A stretch of 64,000 nt of DNA from Verrucomicrobiota bacterium. GTDB taxonomy: Bacteria; Verrucomicrobiota; Verrucomicrobiia; Verrucomicrobiales; Akkermansiaceae. The stretch covers positions 148,019-212,018 of the forward strand of contig JAFLEH010000007.1 in assembly GCA_017301995.1 (NCBI GenBank), given 5' to 3'. Under the pieces are notes generated by a model. The model was not told where the DNA came from, did no database searches, and saw only the letters and a program-made list of their open reading frames with translations. Each line of letters begins with the position of its first letter. The first letter of the stretch is position 1. The translations under genes were made by a program, and so were the position numbers. This document shows positions 16,475-25,290 of this stretch, one piece after another.

Positions 16475-17877
16475 GGATTGGCATGCTTGCGCTGGCTGCT
16501 CTTTTCGCGGCCCCGTTGCTGCGGGCCGAGCCCACGGTGGTGGCGGTGGATCCGCGGCAGACGCGGCAGGAATTCCAGGGGATGGGCTGCGGGGCGATTT
16601 TCTATGAGGCGCACATCACCAGTCTCGGCTCCAACGGGCGCAAGGCGGAGCAGGAACGCCTCTATGACGATCTGTTTTCCAAGGTCCGCACCGATTACCT
16701 CCAGCTCATGATCCGGCATGATGCGGAACCTCGCAACGACAACGACGATCCTTACACGCAGGCGTTCGCGCCCGGCGCGTTCGATTGGTGCTCGCACGCG
16801 CTGGAAATTTCCGCCGCGGCGAAAAAGCGCAACCCTAACATGAGGCTCTACGCGGTGTTCTATACGCCGCCCGCGTGGATGAAAACCAACAACGATCCCT
16901 CCGGCGGCGGCAAGGCGCGCGGCACGCTCAAGGAGGGTCTCGAACCGGAAATGGGGGAATATCTCTGGGCCTTCCTCACCCACATGGCCCGCCACGGCCA
17001 GCCGATCGGTTTCCTCAGCATCTGCAACGAACCCGACTGGCCCCACGACCAGCCCGGCTATTTCCTGACAACCGAACGCCATGCCGACGTGTTCGCCAAG
17101 GTGGCCGCCTATCTGGAAACCATGGCCCGCCGCCATCCGGATGTGCCGATGCCGAAACTGGTGGCTCCCAATCTGCTCAGCGCGGTGGACGCCGCCGAAC
17201 GCGTGCTGCCCGCCCTGCTGAAATCCTCCGGCCGCCACATCGCGGTGGTGGGCAACCACGACTACGACCGCCGCGGCGACCGCTGGACCAAGCTGCGCAA
17301 AGCCGCCGGCGACCGCCCGCTCTGGATGACCGAGTGCTCGTTCAACGGCGAGGACAAATCGCCCGGACTGATCCGCTCGGCTGGGGAATACTGGCTCTAC
17401 ATGACCGAGGCGTTCAACCAGGGCGTGAACGTCTGGATGGCCTACGACTGGATCTATCCGCCGCGCCAGGGCGGCGAGGCGCTGGTCCACCTCAACTGGG
17501 GTTCGTCCTATCAACTGACGAAAATCTATCACGGTTTCCGCCAGTGGTGCGCGCCGCTGCAGCCGGGGATGAAAGTGGCGGACACCCGCGTGACCGGTCC
17601 TTTTGCCGGAGGAATTTCGAAACCCGGGGTCAAAGCCGCGTCGTTTGTTAGTCCGGACGGCCGCTCGCTCGTCGTCCACCTTGCGGCCGTGCAGGACGAG
17701 GACGCCGACCTTGAGATCCGGTTAGGCAGCCCGTTCGGCTCCGCCCGCTGCCAATCCTGGCGCACCAGCGGCACCGAAGACATCGCCAAACTGCCCGACA
17801 CCGCAGTCGTTTCCGGCCGCCTAACCACCCGGCTGCCCGCGCGGGCGATGCTCACGCTGCGGTTCCAGCGGTTCTGA
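16471..17877 (+). CDS. Secreted GH30-like glycoside hydrolase
   Basis: 468 residues from the ATG at 16471, which overlaps the ubiE stop and is followed by a signal peptide (MRIGMLALAALFAAPLLRAEP). It has a clan GH-A (beta/alpha)8 fold: EFQGMGCGAIFYEAHI, a characteristic GH30 opening; the acid/base in SICNEPDWPHDQ (Glu187) and the nucleophile in LWMTECSFNGED (Glu288). A C-terminal beta-sandwich (GVKAASFVSPDGRSLVVHL) fits the GH30 side domain. Likely a xylan- or beta-glucan-type hydrolase acting outside the cytoplasm; the subfamily cannot be decided by eye, and GH39 or another clan A family is the alternative. Confidence 0.8.
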   Translation: MRIGMLALAALFAAPLLRAEPTVVAVDPRQTRQEFQGMGCGAIFYEAHITSLGSNGRKAEQERLYDDLFSKVRTDYLQLMIRHDAEPRNDNDDPYTQAFAPGAFDWCSHALEISAAAKKRNPNMRLYAVFYTPPAWMKTNNDPSGGGKARGTLKEGLEPEMGEYLWAFLTHMARHGQPIGFLSICNEPDWPHDQPGYFLTTERHADVFAKVAAYLETMARRHPDVPMPKLVAPNLLSAVDAAERVLPALLKSSGRHIAVVGNHDYDRRGDRWTKLRKAAGDRPLWMTECSFNGEDKSPGLIRSAGEYWLYMTEAFNQGVNVWMAYDWIYPPRQGGEALVHLNWGSSYQLTKIYHGFRQWCAPLQPGMKVADTRVTGPFAGGISKPGVKAASFVSPDGRSLVVHLAAVQDEDADLEIRLGSPFGSARCQSWRTSGTEDIAKLPDTAVVSGRLTTRLPARAMLTLRFQRF

Positions 17878-17930
17878 CGGATTCTTTCGGGGCACCCGGA
17901 GGGCGTCCGCCGGACCATCCGTGTGCGGTT

Positions 17931-19757
17931 TCATTCATCATCTTCATCATCTTCATCATCTTCGCTTTCGCCGAACCAATCGTCCTCGTCCTCGCAATCG
18001 GCGGGTGGAGCGAGCAATTGCACCTTGTCTCCGGCGGCGGCGGCCTTGTCACTGAGCGCAATGAGCTGCTCCAACTCGCGCAGAATCCACTTGCGGGATT
18101 TGGAATTGGCGGGCTTCTCAGGAACCAGCCCCTCGCACCGGCGCAGATCGGCGGCCAGCGCGGCGGGATCGTGCCAGTCATCGGTGGCCGCCAACCGGAC
18201 GCATTTGATCTCCTCGCGCGTGTGGCCCATTTGCTTGAGAGCGGCATCGGAGAAATCCGCCGGTCCTTCGGGATCGTAAATGTAGCCGTGAAGATTCACT
18301 CCCCCCTTCCGGAAGAAAGCCAGCCATTGTCCGAAGGCTTTCAACTGGGGAGAAAGCTCGGAGGTTTTCGTGCAAAGGATGTGAACTCCCTCCGCCCGCT
18401 CCGAAACCACCGGAATGCCCGGGTCCGGTTTCTTGCGTTTTCGGGCGGCGGGCGGAGCCGGGAGCGCCGGTGGGACCGATGGCGGTGGCAGTGCGGAGGA
18501 CGCGGTTGCCGAGTCCACCACCACTCCGCAACACAAGGGCGCGCCATCAAACTCCCTCCAAAACACATGGGATGGCGGGTCCTCATACAGCGAGGATGCC
18601 TCTCCCGGAGAAGTGCCAAACCACCAACCGTTCGCGGGATAGAAAATGGGCACACGCTCTCCGGTGCGGATCTCGGATGCCTCGCCGGTTACCGTGTTGA
18701 TCAGCTCCGCGCCCTTGGCCAGCGGTCTCACAATGTAGCCGTCCATCAGGTAGGGCGGGGATATCCCGAATTCGCTGTCCTGCACGGCCTCGTGTTGCCA
18801 AAGCAGAGTGCGGCATTCCTGATCGAAAAACAGATACCGAATCATCCGGGAAACCCCACTGCGTCGTTCTGCGGGATGAAGGTCAACCGACAGCAGGACT
18901 CCCGGTTTGGTGGGTTGACGCAACTCCAACACTGCGGGCATATCATACCAAAACTTGATCCCTTCCGTCGGCAGCGGAGGAAGACGGAACCGCCGGATCT
19001 CGCGCATGTCGGGATCACAGGCGAGAAACTCCCTCATCCCGAACTCATGCCCGTCTGCCAATAGAAACAGATAGCACTTCGAACCGCACAGACGCAGGAA
19101 ATCCGCCTCCACATGGTCAAGTTCGCCGGTTTCCACCATGGTGGGCAGGCCGCTCCCATCCAAGGCGCATGCTGCTTTAGGATAGCATCCTGACGATGAT
19201 GGTTCTTCCATGTGTTTGAAGCAACGCGTCGTGCCTAATGCGGAGATCGACGGCCATAGTGCGGACATTCCTGGCATCGGCGTGAACGATCCATCATTGA
19301 GATCAAATACCAAAAGGTCGTTCCCAGGGTAGGGGACCTTGCCGGTGCGTAAATCGAGATCCCTGATCATTGGACCGGTGTAGCAGGATAATACAAGACG
19401 GCTCCCAGCCCTCCCTGTCACGCCGGAACCACCCGGATGATTCTCCGTGAGAAACTCCCTAGCCGTTAGCGTATCGAAGTTGAATGCCACCCAGATATCA
19501 ACCATTCGAATTCCCCGGGCCTGACTACAACGAATGATTACCCAACTGCCAATCTTAAACAACTTGCCAGACGTTCCCAAGACCGTATTCGGGCCGAATC
19601 GATGCTGGAAGAGGAGCTTTCCGGTGGCGAACGAATGGACCTTCATGCCGGACTCGCCTCCTGGAATGGATAGAATCATCCCATGAGGCTCGGAATAGAT
19701 GATCCGGCTGATGGCGTTGAGGTTCTTGAATTCCTTGATTTTCTCGAGTTTGAGCAT
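17931..19757 (-). CDS. Unknown 608-aa protein with an acidic repeat tail
   Basis: 608 residues from the ATG at 19757 (MLKLEKIKEFKNLNAISRII). The N-terminal ~420 residues are beta-rich and resemble a WD/beta-propeller-like succession (YSEPHGMILSIPGGESGMKVHSFATGKLLFQHRF and later strands) without a clear repeat signature. A Pro/Ala/Lys linker (about 440-465) precedes a ~130-residue C-terminal domain (GVHILCTKTSELSPQLKAFGQWLAFF...). The C-terminus is a run of Glu/Asp (EDDEDDEDDE) encoded by an imperfect GATGAAGAT microsatellite at 17931-17962, which could change length by slippage. No family recognised. Base composition is slightly lower in GC than its neighbours. Confidence 0.75.
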   Translation of the reverse strand: MLKLEKIKEFKNLNAISRIIYSEPHGMILSIPGGESGMKVHSFATGKLLFQHRFGPNTVLGTSGKLFKIGSWVIIRCSQARGIRMVDIWVAFNFDTLTAREFLTENHPGGSGVTGRAGSRLVLSCYTGPMIRDLDLRTGKVPYPGNDLLVFDLNDGSFTPMPGMSALWPSISALGTTRCFKHMEEPSSSGCYPKAACALDGSGLPTMVETGELDHVEADFLRLCGSKCYLFLLADGHEFGMREFLACDPDMREIRRFRLPPLPTEGIKFWYDMPAVLELRQPTKPGVLLSVDLHPAERRSGVSRMIRYLFFDQECRTLLWQHEAVQDSEFGISPPYLMDGYIVRPLAKGAELINTVTGEASEIRTGERVPIFYPANGWWFGTSPGEASSLYEDPPSHVFWREFDGAPLCCGVVVDSATASSALPPPSVPPALPAPPAARKRKKPDPGIPVVSERAEGVHILCTKTSELSPQLKAFGQWLAFFRKGGVNLHGYIYDPEGPADFSDAALKQMGHTREEIKCVRLAATDDWHDPAALAADLRRCEGLVPEKPANSKSRKWILRELEQLIALSDKAAAAGDKVQLLAPPADCEDEDDWFGESEDDEDDEDDE

Positions 19758-19922
19758 GTGGCGGGCAGGTGGGTGCGGGAATGGGGGAGCGGTTACGATG
19801 GATTGAGGCACCGGGCTTGCTGGAGTGACCATTCCAGCGGCTTGTCGAATCTTCGCTCCATGGGCTATTCAGGTCTTTGCGTTCCAGCATGCGCCGCGCG
19901 GCACGTATTATGAGGGTTCAGC

Positions 19923-19938
19923 AGCCGTTAGGCTGCCC
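19923..19938 (-). terminator. Hairpin just after hom (terminator or REP-like palindrome)
   Basis: GCAGCC (19923-19928), loop GTTA, GGCTGC (19933-19938), 4 bases beyond the hom stop. A second GC-rich palindrome (GCCGCGCGGC) lies about 20-30 bases further. No T-run follows on the minus strand, so it may instead belong to a REP-type intergenic element. Confidence 0.4.
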
Positions 19939-19942
19939 GCCT

Positions 19943-21268
19943 CTACGTCAGCGACTCAATCCGGAACACCACCGGCGTGCTGTTGATGCAGTCCAGTTTT
20001 TCGATTTCGTCGAGCGCGGCCTGGAGTTTGCCGAAGGGGCAGGTGTGGAGCAGGAAAATCATGTCCACGAAATCGGCGTCCGGGTTGGACGGATTGACGG
20101 GCGAGTGAGTCCCGGAAATTCCGATCCGGTGATCCGCCAGGATGCGGGCGATTTCGGCGATCACGCCGGGGCGGTCGGTGACGTCGAAGCGCACATAGTA
20201 GGCGGTGGAGGTGTCGCCCACGGGAACCAGTCGGCCGGAGTCTGCGTAGGGCAGGAATCCGCGGTGGTCGCCTTGGTGGCGCAGCGCGCGGGCGGCCTCC
20301 ACCAGATCGGCGACGACTGACGACGCGGTGGGATCCTGTCCCGCGCCGCGGCCGTAGAACAACGACTCGCCGGCGGTATCGCCATGCACGGCCACCGCGT
20401 TGAAGACTCCGTTGACCGAGGCCAGGATGTGGGCCTTGGGGATGAACGACGGCTGGATGCGGATCTCGACGGCTTGGTCGGCGTGCTCTCTAACCACGGC
20501 GAGCAGTTTCAGCGCGTAGCCGAGGTTTTTGGCGAACGAGATGTCGGCCGGTTTCACCTGTTGGATGCCGGAAACGTGGATCGCGTTGGGGTCGATCGGA
20601 AACCCGTAGGCGAGGGTGGCGAGGACGATCGCCTTGTGGGCGGCGTCCCAGCCGTTGACGTCGAGCGAGGGATCGGCTTCCGCGTAGCCGAGCTGTTGGG
20701 CCTCGGCGAGGGCGTCTTCGAAGCTGAGCGCCGCTTCGGTCATGCGGCCGAGGATGAAATTGGAGGTGCCGTTGATGATGCCGGAGAACGAACGGATGCG
20801 GTTGCCGATGAACGAATCCTGCACGGTGCGGATGATCGGGATGCCACCGGCCACGGCCGCCTCGAAATGGATCGGCGTGCCGCATTCGCGGGAAAGGGCG
20901 AAGAGTTCGACGCCGCGTTCGGCCAGCAGCGCCTTGTTGCCGGTGACCACCGGTTTTTTCGCCCGCAGGGCGGCGGCCACGATGTCGAAGGCGTCGGTGG
21001 TGCCGCCGATCAGCTCGACGACGATTTCGACCGCCGGGTCATCGACGAGGGAGCGCCAGTCGGTGGTGAAGAGCGTGGCGGGGACTTCGCCGCAGGTGGC
21101 GCGGGTTTTGCCGGGATCGCGGACGAGAATGCGGGCGACGTGCAGCGAGATGCCGCCGCCGGTGCGGGAAGTGATCAGCGGGCCGTTGCGGGCGAGGGTG
21201 TTCCATACCCCGGAACCCACGGTGCCGAAGCCTGCCAGACCGATGCCAAGTGATGTGCGTTTGCTCAC
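19943..21268 (-). CDS. hom: Homoserine dehydrogenase
   Basis: 441 residues; the start is GTG at 21268 (reads GTG AGC AAA). NAD(P) site IGLAGFGTVGSGVWNTL, then VVTGNKALLAERG, FEAAVAGGIPIIRT, IINGTSNFILGRM and AEADPSLDVNGWDAAHKAIVLATLAYG: the homoserine dehydrogenase signature with catalytic Asp/Lys. The C-terminal ~80 residues (YYVRFDVTDRPGVIAEIARILADHRIGI) form an ACT domain, as in threonine-sensitive enzymes. It reduces aspartate semialdehyde to homoserine for threonine and methionine synthesis. The promoter ends six bases before the start codon, so the mRNA is predicted to be leaderless. Confidence 0.96.
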   Translation of the reverse strand: MSKRTSLGIGLAGFGTVGSGVWNTLARNGPLITSRTGGGISLHVARILVRDPGKTRATCGEVPATLFTTDWRSLVDDPAVEIVVELIGGTTDAFDIVAAALRAKKPVVTGNKALLAERGVELFALSRECGTPIHFEAAVAGGIPIIRTVQDSFIGNRIRSFSGIINGTSNFILGRMTEAALSFEDALAEAQQLGYAEADPSLDVNGWDAAHKAIVLATLAYGFPIDPNAIHVSGIQQVKPADISFAKNLGYALKLLAVVREHADQAVEIRIQPSFIPKAHILASVNGVFNAVAVHGDTAGESLFYGRGAGQDPTASSVVADLVEAARALRHQGDHRGFLPYADSGRLVPVGDTSTAYYVRFDVTDRPGVIAEIARILADHRIGISGTHSPVNPSNPDADFVDMIFLLHTCPFGKLQAALDEIEKLDCINSTPVVFRIESLT

Positions 21269-21274
21269 GCGGGA

Positions 21275-21302
21275 AAACTAAAGGACCGGGCCCGCTTGGC
21301 AA
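21275..21302 (-). promoter_or_regulatory. Promoter of hom (leaderless)
   Basis: Minus strand: TTGCCA (21302-21297), 16-bp spacer, TAGTTT (21280-21275), then TCCCGC and the GTG start. With transcription starting ~7 nt after the -10, the mRNA begins at or next to the start codon. Confidence 0.65.
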
Positions 21303-21381
21303 AGAAAAACCCGGCCGATCCCGGATTTTGGGCGGATGACCGTCATTTCAGGGGGGAATGGTGGCGGGGATCGGAGGTGTC

Positions 21382-21410
21382 TTGACAACCCGCCCGTTTC
21401 CGGGTGTGCT
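21382..21410 (+). promoter_or_regulatory. Promoter of the VC0807-like gene
   Basis: TTGACA at 21382-21387, 17-bp spacer, TGTGCT at 21405-21410, 14 nt before the ATG at 21425; the predicted leader is only about 7 nt. Confidence 0.55.
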
Positions 21411-21424
21411 CTGCGGCCCTTGCC

Positions 21425-22210
21425 ATGCCCGCCAAGCCGACATCTTCCAACAACCAGGAACACCCTCTCGCCAACATCCTCATCAACGTGCTGGTGCCGG
21501 TGATGGTGCTCAGCTTCCTGAGCAAGGACCCCGAACTCCAGAAGTTGCTAGGGAAATCGGCGAAACTCTGGCACCTGGGGCCGGTCAAGGCGATCGTGAT
21601 CGCGCTCGCTCTGCCGATCGGCTACGGCGTCCGGTATTTCATGAAAACCCGGAAGTGGAACTTCTTCTCGGGGCTCGGGTTGGTCTCGGTGATGCTGACC
21701 GGGGCGCTGACGCTTTACCTGTGGAACAAGAACGGCACGGTGAAACCGCACGCCGGTCTGCTTTTCGCCGTCAAGGAAGCGATGATTCCGCTGGTGCTGG
21801 GATTCGCCATCCTGTGGTCGCACCGCACCGCCAATCCGCTGATCCGGGTGTTCCTTTACAACGATTCGGTGTTCGATATTCCGAAGATCGAGGCGAAGGT
21901 GGCGGAACTCGGCGTTGGCGAGGGCTACAATCGAATCCTGTTGAGGGCGACCTGGCTGTTCGCGTTTTCGTTTTTCCTCAGCTCGCTGCTGAATCTGGTG
22001 TTGGCCCAGTGGTTCTTCCATGGCTTCGACGCCACGGCGCGCGACGCGCTGGAGGTTTACAACGGCATCGTGGCGAAGATCACCGGTTGGGGATTCGCGG
22101 TGATCGGAGCGCCGATTCTGGTGTTCCTGTTTTTCACCCTCTTGCGGCTGCTCGCCGGGCTGCGGCGGATCACCGGCCTAACCGACAAGGAGCTGCTGCT
22201 GCCGCGCTGA
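21425..22210 (+). CDS. VC0807-like integral membrane protein
   Basis: 261 residues from the ATG at 21425, just downstream of a good promoter; the frame is open for seven more codons. It has about five to six hydrophobic segments (ANILINVLVPVMVLSFL, VKAIVIALALPIGYGVRYFM, FFSGLGLVSVMLTGALTLYLW, AMIPLVLGFAILW, LFAFSFFLSSLLNLVLAQWFF, GFAVIGAPILVFLFFTLLRLLAGL). The pattern and length match the VC0807/intracellular septation protein A-related family, whose members are uncharacterised. It converges on the pterin dehydratase gene nine bases downstream. Confidence 0.72.
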   Translation: MPAKPTSSNNQEHPLANILINVLVPVMVLSFLSKDPELQKLLGKSAKLWHLGPVKAIVIALALPIGYGVRYFMKTRKWNFFSGLGLVSVMLTGALTLYLWNKNGTVKPHAGLLFAVKEAMIPLVLGFAILWSHRTANPLIRVFLYNDSVFDIPKIEAKVAELGVGEGYNRILLRATWLFAFSFFLSSLLNLVLAQWFFHGFDATARDALEVYNGIVAKITGWGFAVIGAPILVFLFFTLLRLLAGLRRITGLTDKELLLPR

Positions 22211-22219
22211 GCGGAACGG

Positions 22220-22504
22220 TTAGTCCGCCAGATTGTCGATGCGCTGGGCGAGCTCGATATCGAGGTCGGTGACGCCGCCCTCGTCTTCGGTGGTTAGGCG
22301 GATGGTGACGCGGGTGTGGCGGACGGTGATGTCCGGGTAATGTTGGGCTTCATCGACGATCTCGGCGAGGTCGTTGACGAAGTCGATGGCGTCCATGAAT
22401 TCCTCGAACTCGACGGTGCGGGTGATGGAGTCCTTTTCGTGCTCCCACTCGGGGCATTTTTTGAGGGCGGCGGCGAGTTCGGCTTTATCTAGCAAATCTG
22501 ACAT
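22220..22504 (-). CDS. phhB: Pterin-4a-carbinolamine dehydratase
   Basis: 94 residues from the ATG at 22504 (MSDLLDKAELAAALKKCPEW). Family motif: EFEEFMDAIDFVNDLAEIVDEAQHYPDITVRHTRVTIRLTT, containing the [EDKH]-x3-H-[HN]-P-type H-Y-P-D catalytic segment and conserved histidines. It dehydrates 4a-hydroxytetrahydropterin, normally in phenylalanine hydroxylation, though many bacteria carry it without that pathway, possibly for molybdopterin or general pterin repair. No phenylalanine hydroxylase is nearby. Confidence 0.9.
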   Translation of the reverse strand: MSDLLDKAELAAALKKCPEWEHEKDSITRTVEFEEFMDAIDFVNDLAEIVDEAQHYPDITVRHTRVTIRLTTEDEGGVTDLDIELAQRIDNLAD

Positions 22505-22577
22505 GGTCTGGCTGGGCGTGTTCGGGGGGAGATTGCGGTGTTGTTTTTCCCCTTTGCAAGCCCCCGTTTGAAAAATT

Positions 22578-22594
22578 CCGGAAATTTTTTCCGG
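22578..22594. terminator. AT/GC hairpin between divergent genes
   Basis: CCGGAAA (22578-22584), loop TTT, TTTCCGG (22588-22594), flanked by an A-run on one side. Both neighbouring genes start away from it, so it may be a regulatory palindrome rather than a terminator. Confidence 0.3.
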
Positions 22595-22603
22595 GGTTGC
22601 GGA

Positions 22604-22632
22604 TTGCGCGGGCCGCGGCGGTGCGTTAAGCT
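22604..22632 (+). promoter_or_regulatory. Promoter of the 22639 lipoprotein (leaderless)
   Basis: TTGCGC (22604-22609), 17-bp spacer, TAAGCT (22627-22632), then six bases and the ATG. Transcription about 7 nt after the -10 would start at the ATG itself. Confidence 0.6.
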
Positions 22633-22638
22633 GCGCGC

Positions 22639-23091
22639 ATGAGAAAGTTCGTGTGCCTTTTGATCGGTGGATTCGCGATGGTTTCCTGCGCGCCAATGAC
22701 TCCGCAGTCCCGCATTGAGCAAAATCCCGCGGCGTTCGCGGCGTTGTCGGCGAAGGATCAGAACACCGTGCGGCAGGGGATGATTTCCAAGGGCATGAGC
22801 CGCGACGCGGTGATGCTCGCCTGGGGCCAGCCTTCGGCGCGGGTGGAAGGATATCGCGACGGCAAGGCGTCCGAGCGCTGGGACTACACGGCGAGCGAGC
22901 CGGTTTACACCAGTTCGATGTATGGCGGCATCGGCTACTATGGCGGCTACCGGGGCCGCTACGGGCGCTATTACGGCCCGTATGTGCCGTATGGTTACGG
23001 GTTCGGCCCGACGGTGACCTACGTGCCGTATTGCAAGTCGCGGGTCTGGTTTGTGAACGGCCGCGTGGACGCCTGGGAACGGGCCCAGTGA
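22639..23091 (+). CDS. Lipoprotein with SmpA/BamE-like core and Tyr/Gly-rich tail
   Basis: 150 residues with a lipoprotein signal peptide (MRKFVCLLIGGFAMVSC); the lipid-modified Cys is residue 17 in the lipobox MVSC. The core QNTVRQGMISKGMSRDAVMLAWGQPSARVEGYRDGKASERWDY is typical of small outer-membrane-assembly-like (SmpA/OmlA/BamE) domains. A Tyr/Gly-rich stretch (GGIGYYGGYRGRYGRYYGPYVPYGYG) follows, and the protein ends in YCKSRVWFVNGRVDAWERAQ. It is likely tethered to a membrane facing the periplasm. Exact role unknown. Confidence 0.82.
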   Translation: MRKFVCLLIGGFAMVSCAPMTPQSRIEQNPAAFAALSAKDQNTVRQGMISKGMSRDAVMLAWGQPSARVEGYRDGKASERWDYTASEPVYTSSMYGGIGYYGGYRGRYGRYYGPYVPYGYGFGPTVTYVPYCKSRVWFVNGRVDAWERAQ

Positions 23092-23096
23092 GGCGT

Positions 23097-24872
23097 TCAG
23101 AGCATCTGGTTGTCCACCAGCAGCCGATAGGTGCCGTTGCGGGCGATCAGCTCGTCGTGGGTGCCGCTTTCGACGATCCGGCCGTGGTTGAACACCAGCA
23201 GGCGGTCGGCGTCGCGCACGGTTGACAGGCGGTGGGCGATCACCAGGCTGGTGCGGCCGGCCATCAGGCGCTCGAGGGCTTCGTTGACGAGGCGCTCGCT
23301 CTCGGCGTCGAGCGACGAGGTGGCCTCATCCAACAAAAGAATCCGCGGGTTGGCGAGGATCGCCCGGGCGATGGCCACGCGCTGCCGCTGGCCGCCGGAG
23401 AGCTTGGTCCCGCGCGGGCCGACGACGGTATCGTATCCCTGCGGCAGGGCGGCGATGAATTCGTGGGCGTTGGCTTGGCGGGCGGCGTTCTCGATTTCCT
23501 CCTGCGAGGCACCGGGCTTCCCGTATTCGATGTTCTCGCGGATGGTGCCGCCGAACAGCATGATTTCCTGCGGGACGATGGCCAGTTGCGATCGGATCGC
23601 CTTGAGCGCGATGCTTTCGGCCGGGATGCCGTCGAAGGTGATGCGGCCGGATTCCGGATTGTTGAAACCGAGGATCAGCGAGAAAACGGTGGATTTGCCC
23701 GCTCCGGACGGGCCCACGAGCGCCACGCGCTGGCCGGGTTCGATGGAGAAATCCAAGCCGTCGAGCACCAGCACGTCCGGCCGGGACGGGTAGCGGAACG
23801 AGAGCCCTTCGAAGGCCAGCGAGCCACCGAGTTTCGTGAACGGATCGCCGTCGGTGCGTTCGGGCGGGGTGTTGAGCAGCTCGCGGAGGCGTTCGGTGGC
23901 CCCGGACGTTTGTTGGAGTTGGGAAATGATCTCCGGAAACGAGCCGAGCGAAGCCCCGACGAAGATCGAAAACAGGATGAACGCCGCGAAGTTCGACATC
24001 GTGATCTCGCCATTGGCAAGCATCCGCGCGCCGTGCCAGGTCACGAACGTGATCGCCCCGAACAACGCCAGAATGATGAACGAAAGAAACGCCGCGCGGA
24101 ATTTCGCCCCCTTGAGCGTGACCTCCAGAAACGACTCCAGCGACGCCTGATAGCGGGACTCCTCCAGCGGCTCGTTGGTGTAGGATTTCACGTCCGCGAT
24201 GCCCTGCACGGTTTCCTCGATCACCGTGCCGGCCTCCGCCAGCGAGTCCTGGGCCTCCTTCGAGTGCTGCCGCACTTTCCGCCCGAAAAGCGCGATCGCC
24301 AGCACCACCACCGGCACGCTGGCCAACATGATCAGCGAGAGTTTCCACGACGAAATGAAAATCACGATCACCCCGCCCACCAGCACCACCGACTGCCGCA
24401 CCGCCTGTGGCACGGTGTTGAGGAGGGTGTCCCGCACCACCGATAGATCCGCCGCCACCCGGCTGCTCAGCGCCCCGGCCCGCTGCTCCTGGAAATACGG
24501 CAGCGGCAGCCGCGCCAGATGGGCGAAAAGATCGCGCCGCAGACGGTTCAGCGCCGACTCCCCGGATCGGATGAACCCCTGCACCCGGAAAAACCCGATG
24601 AATGCCTGCAAGGCCAGCGCCGCCAGCAGCTTCAGCGCCACCGCGTTCGATTGCTCCAACACCTTCTGCGGGTCCACATGGCCCTGCCCGCGGAACGCGT
24701 CCACCGGATTTCCCACCAGTTCTTTGAGAAACCAGGGAAACGCCAGCGAAAGACCGGCCGTGACAAACAGCGCGACCAGCGACGGAATGAAGACGGCTTT
24801 TTCGCGCATCAGGTAGCCGAGGATCCATTTGTTCGAGGAAATCGGCTTGGGGGTATTGGAGGAGTCGGTCAT
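23097..24872 (-). CDS. ABC exporter, fused membrane and ATPase domains (MsbA-like)
   Basis: 591 residues from the ATG at 24872 (MTDSSNTPKPISSNKWILGYLMREK); the frame continues upstream through repeat DNA, which is not coding. The N-terminal ~320 residues form six transmembrane helices (type I exporter), with FIPSLVALFVTAGLSLAFPWFL and LIMLASVPVVVLAIALFG visible. ATPase domain: Walker A VGPSGAGKST, Q-loop IVPQEIMLFGGTIRENI, signature LSGGQRQRVAIARAIL, Walker B ILLLDEATSSLD and switch VIAHRLSTV. Homodimer; exports lipid, peptide or drug; the substrate is not readable. It converges with the lipoprotein gene, six bases apart. Confidence 0.92.
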   Translation of the reverse strand: MTDSSNTPKPISSNKWILGYLMREKAVFIPSLVALFVTAGLSLAFPWFLKELVGNPVDAFRGQGHVDPQKVLEQSNAVALKLLAALALQAFIGFFRVQGFIRSGESALNRLRRDLFAHLARLPLPYFQEQRAGALSSRVAADLSVVRDTLLNTVPQAVRQSVVLVGGVIVIFISSWKLSLIMLASVPVVVLAIALFGRKVRQHSKEAQDSLAEAGTVIEETVQGIADVKSYTNEPLEESRYQASLESFLEVTLKGAKFRAAFLSFIILALFGAITFVTWHGARMLANGEITMSNFAAFILFSIFVGASLGSFPEIISQLQQTSGATERLRELLNTPPERTDGDPFTKLGGSLAFEGLSFRYPSRPDVLVLDGLDFSIEPGQRVALVGPSGAGKSTVFSLILGFNNPESGRITFDGIPAESIALKAIRSQLAIVPQEIMLFGGTIRENIEYGKPGASQEEIENAARQANAHEFIAALPQGYDTVVGPRGTKLSGGQRQRVAIARAILANPRILLLDEATSSLDAESERLVNEALERLMAGRTSLVIAHRLSTVRDADRLLVFNHGRIVESGTHDELIARNGTYRLLVDNQML

Positions 24873-24939
24873 GAACGGGTGCCGAGACAATCGCGGCGAC
24901 CGCCCGGTAATCAAGCAGGAAATCTCGGGCGCCCGACCG

Positions 24940-25043
24940 CCCACCCTGCCGCAACGCGGCAATCTGGGATAGCCCAAGGCAACGCCTTGGGAATCCGTCG
25001 CCAAAAATTTCACTAGCCCTGAAAGGGCGGAACCCGTGCCGCC
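24940..25043 (+). repeat. REP-like repeat unit A
   Basis: ~104-bp unit with three palindromic words: CCGCAACGCGG, CCCAAGGCAACGCCTTGGG and GCCCTGAAAGGGC. It ends in GCGGAACCCGTGCCGCC. Homologous to units at 25189, 26122 and, inverted, 25744. Confidence 0.9.
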
Positions 25044-25188
25044 GCCGCGCGCCATTGGGTGTCCCCTGCGGACCGCCACCCGTTTCAAAAACTGCCGAAG
25101 GTCATCTTTCTCCTTCCCATCTAACCCGGATCTGCCATTCTCGCCGCTGGCGATCCCACGCCCGTCACCATGCCCGCCAGTTCCACCG

Positions 25189-25290
25189 CCCACCCTGCCG
25201 CAACGCGGCAAACCTGGGATAGCCCAGGGCAACGCCCTGGAAATCCGCCCCCTGAAATTCACCAGCCCTGAAAGGGCGGAACCCATGCCG
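25189..25290 (+). repeat. REP-like repeat unit B, supplying the transposase start codon
   Basis: Same family as unit A: CCGCAACGCGG, CCCAGGGCAACGCCCTGG and GCCCTGAAAGGGC. Its 3' end GCGGAACCCATGCCGCAA contains the ATG of the tyrosine transposase gene. Confidence 0.9.
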
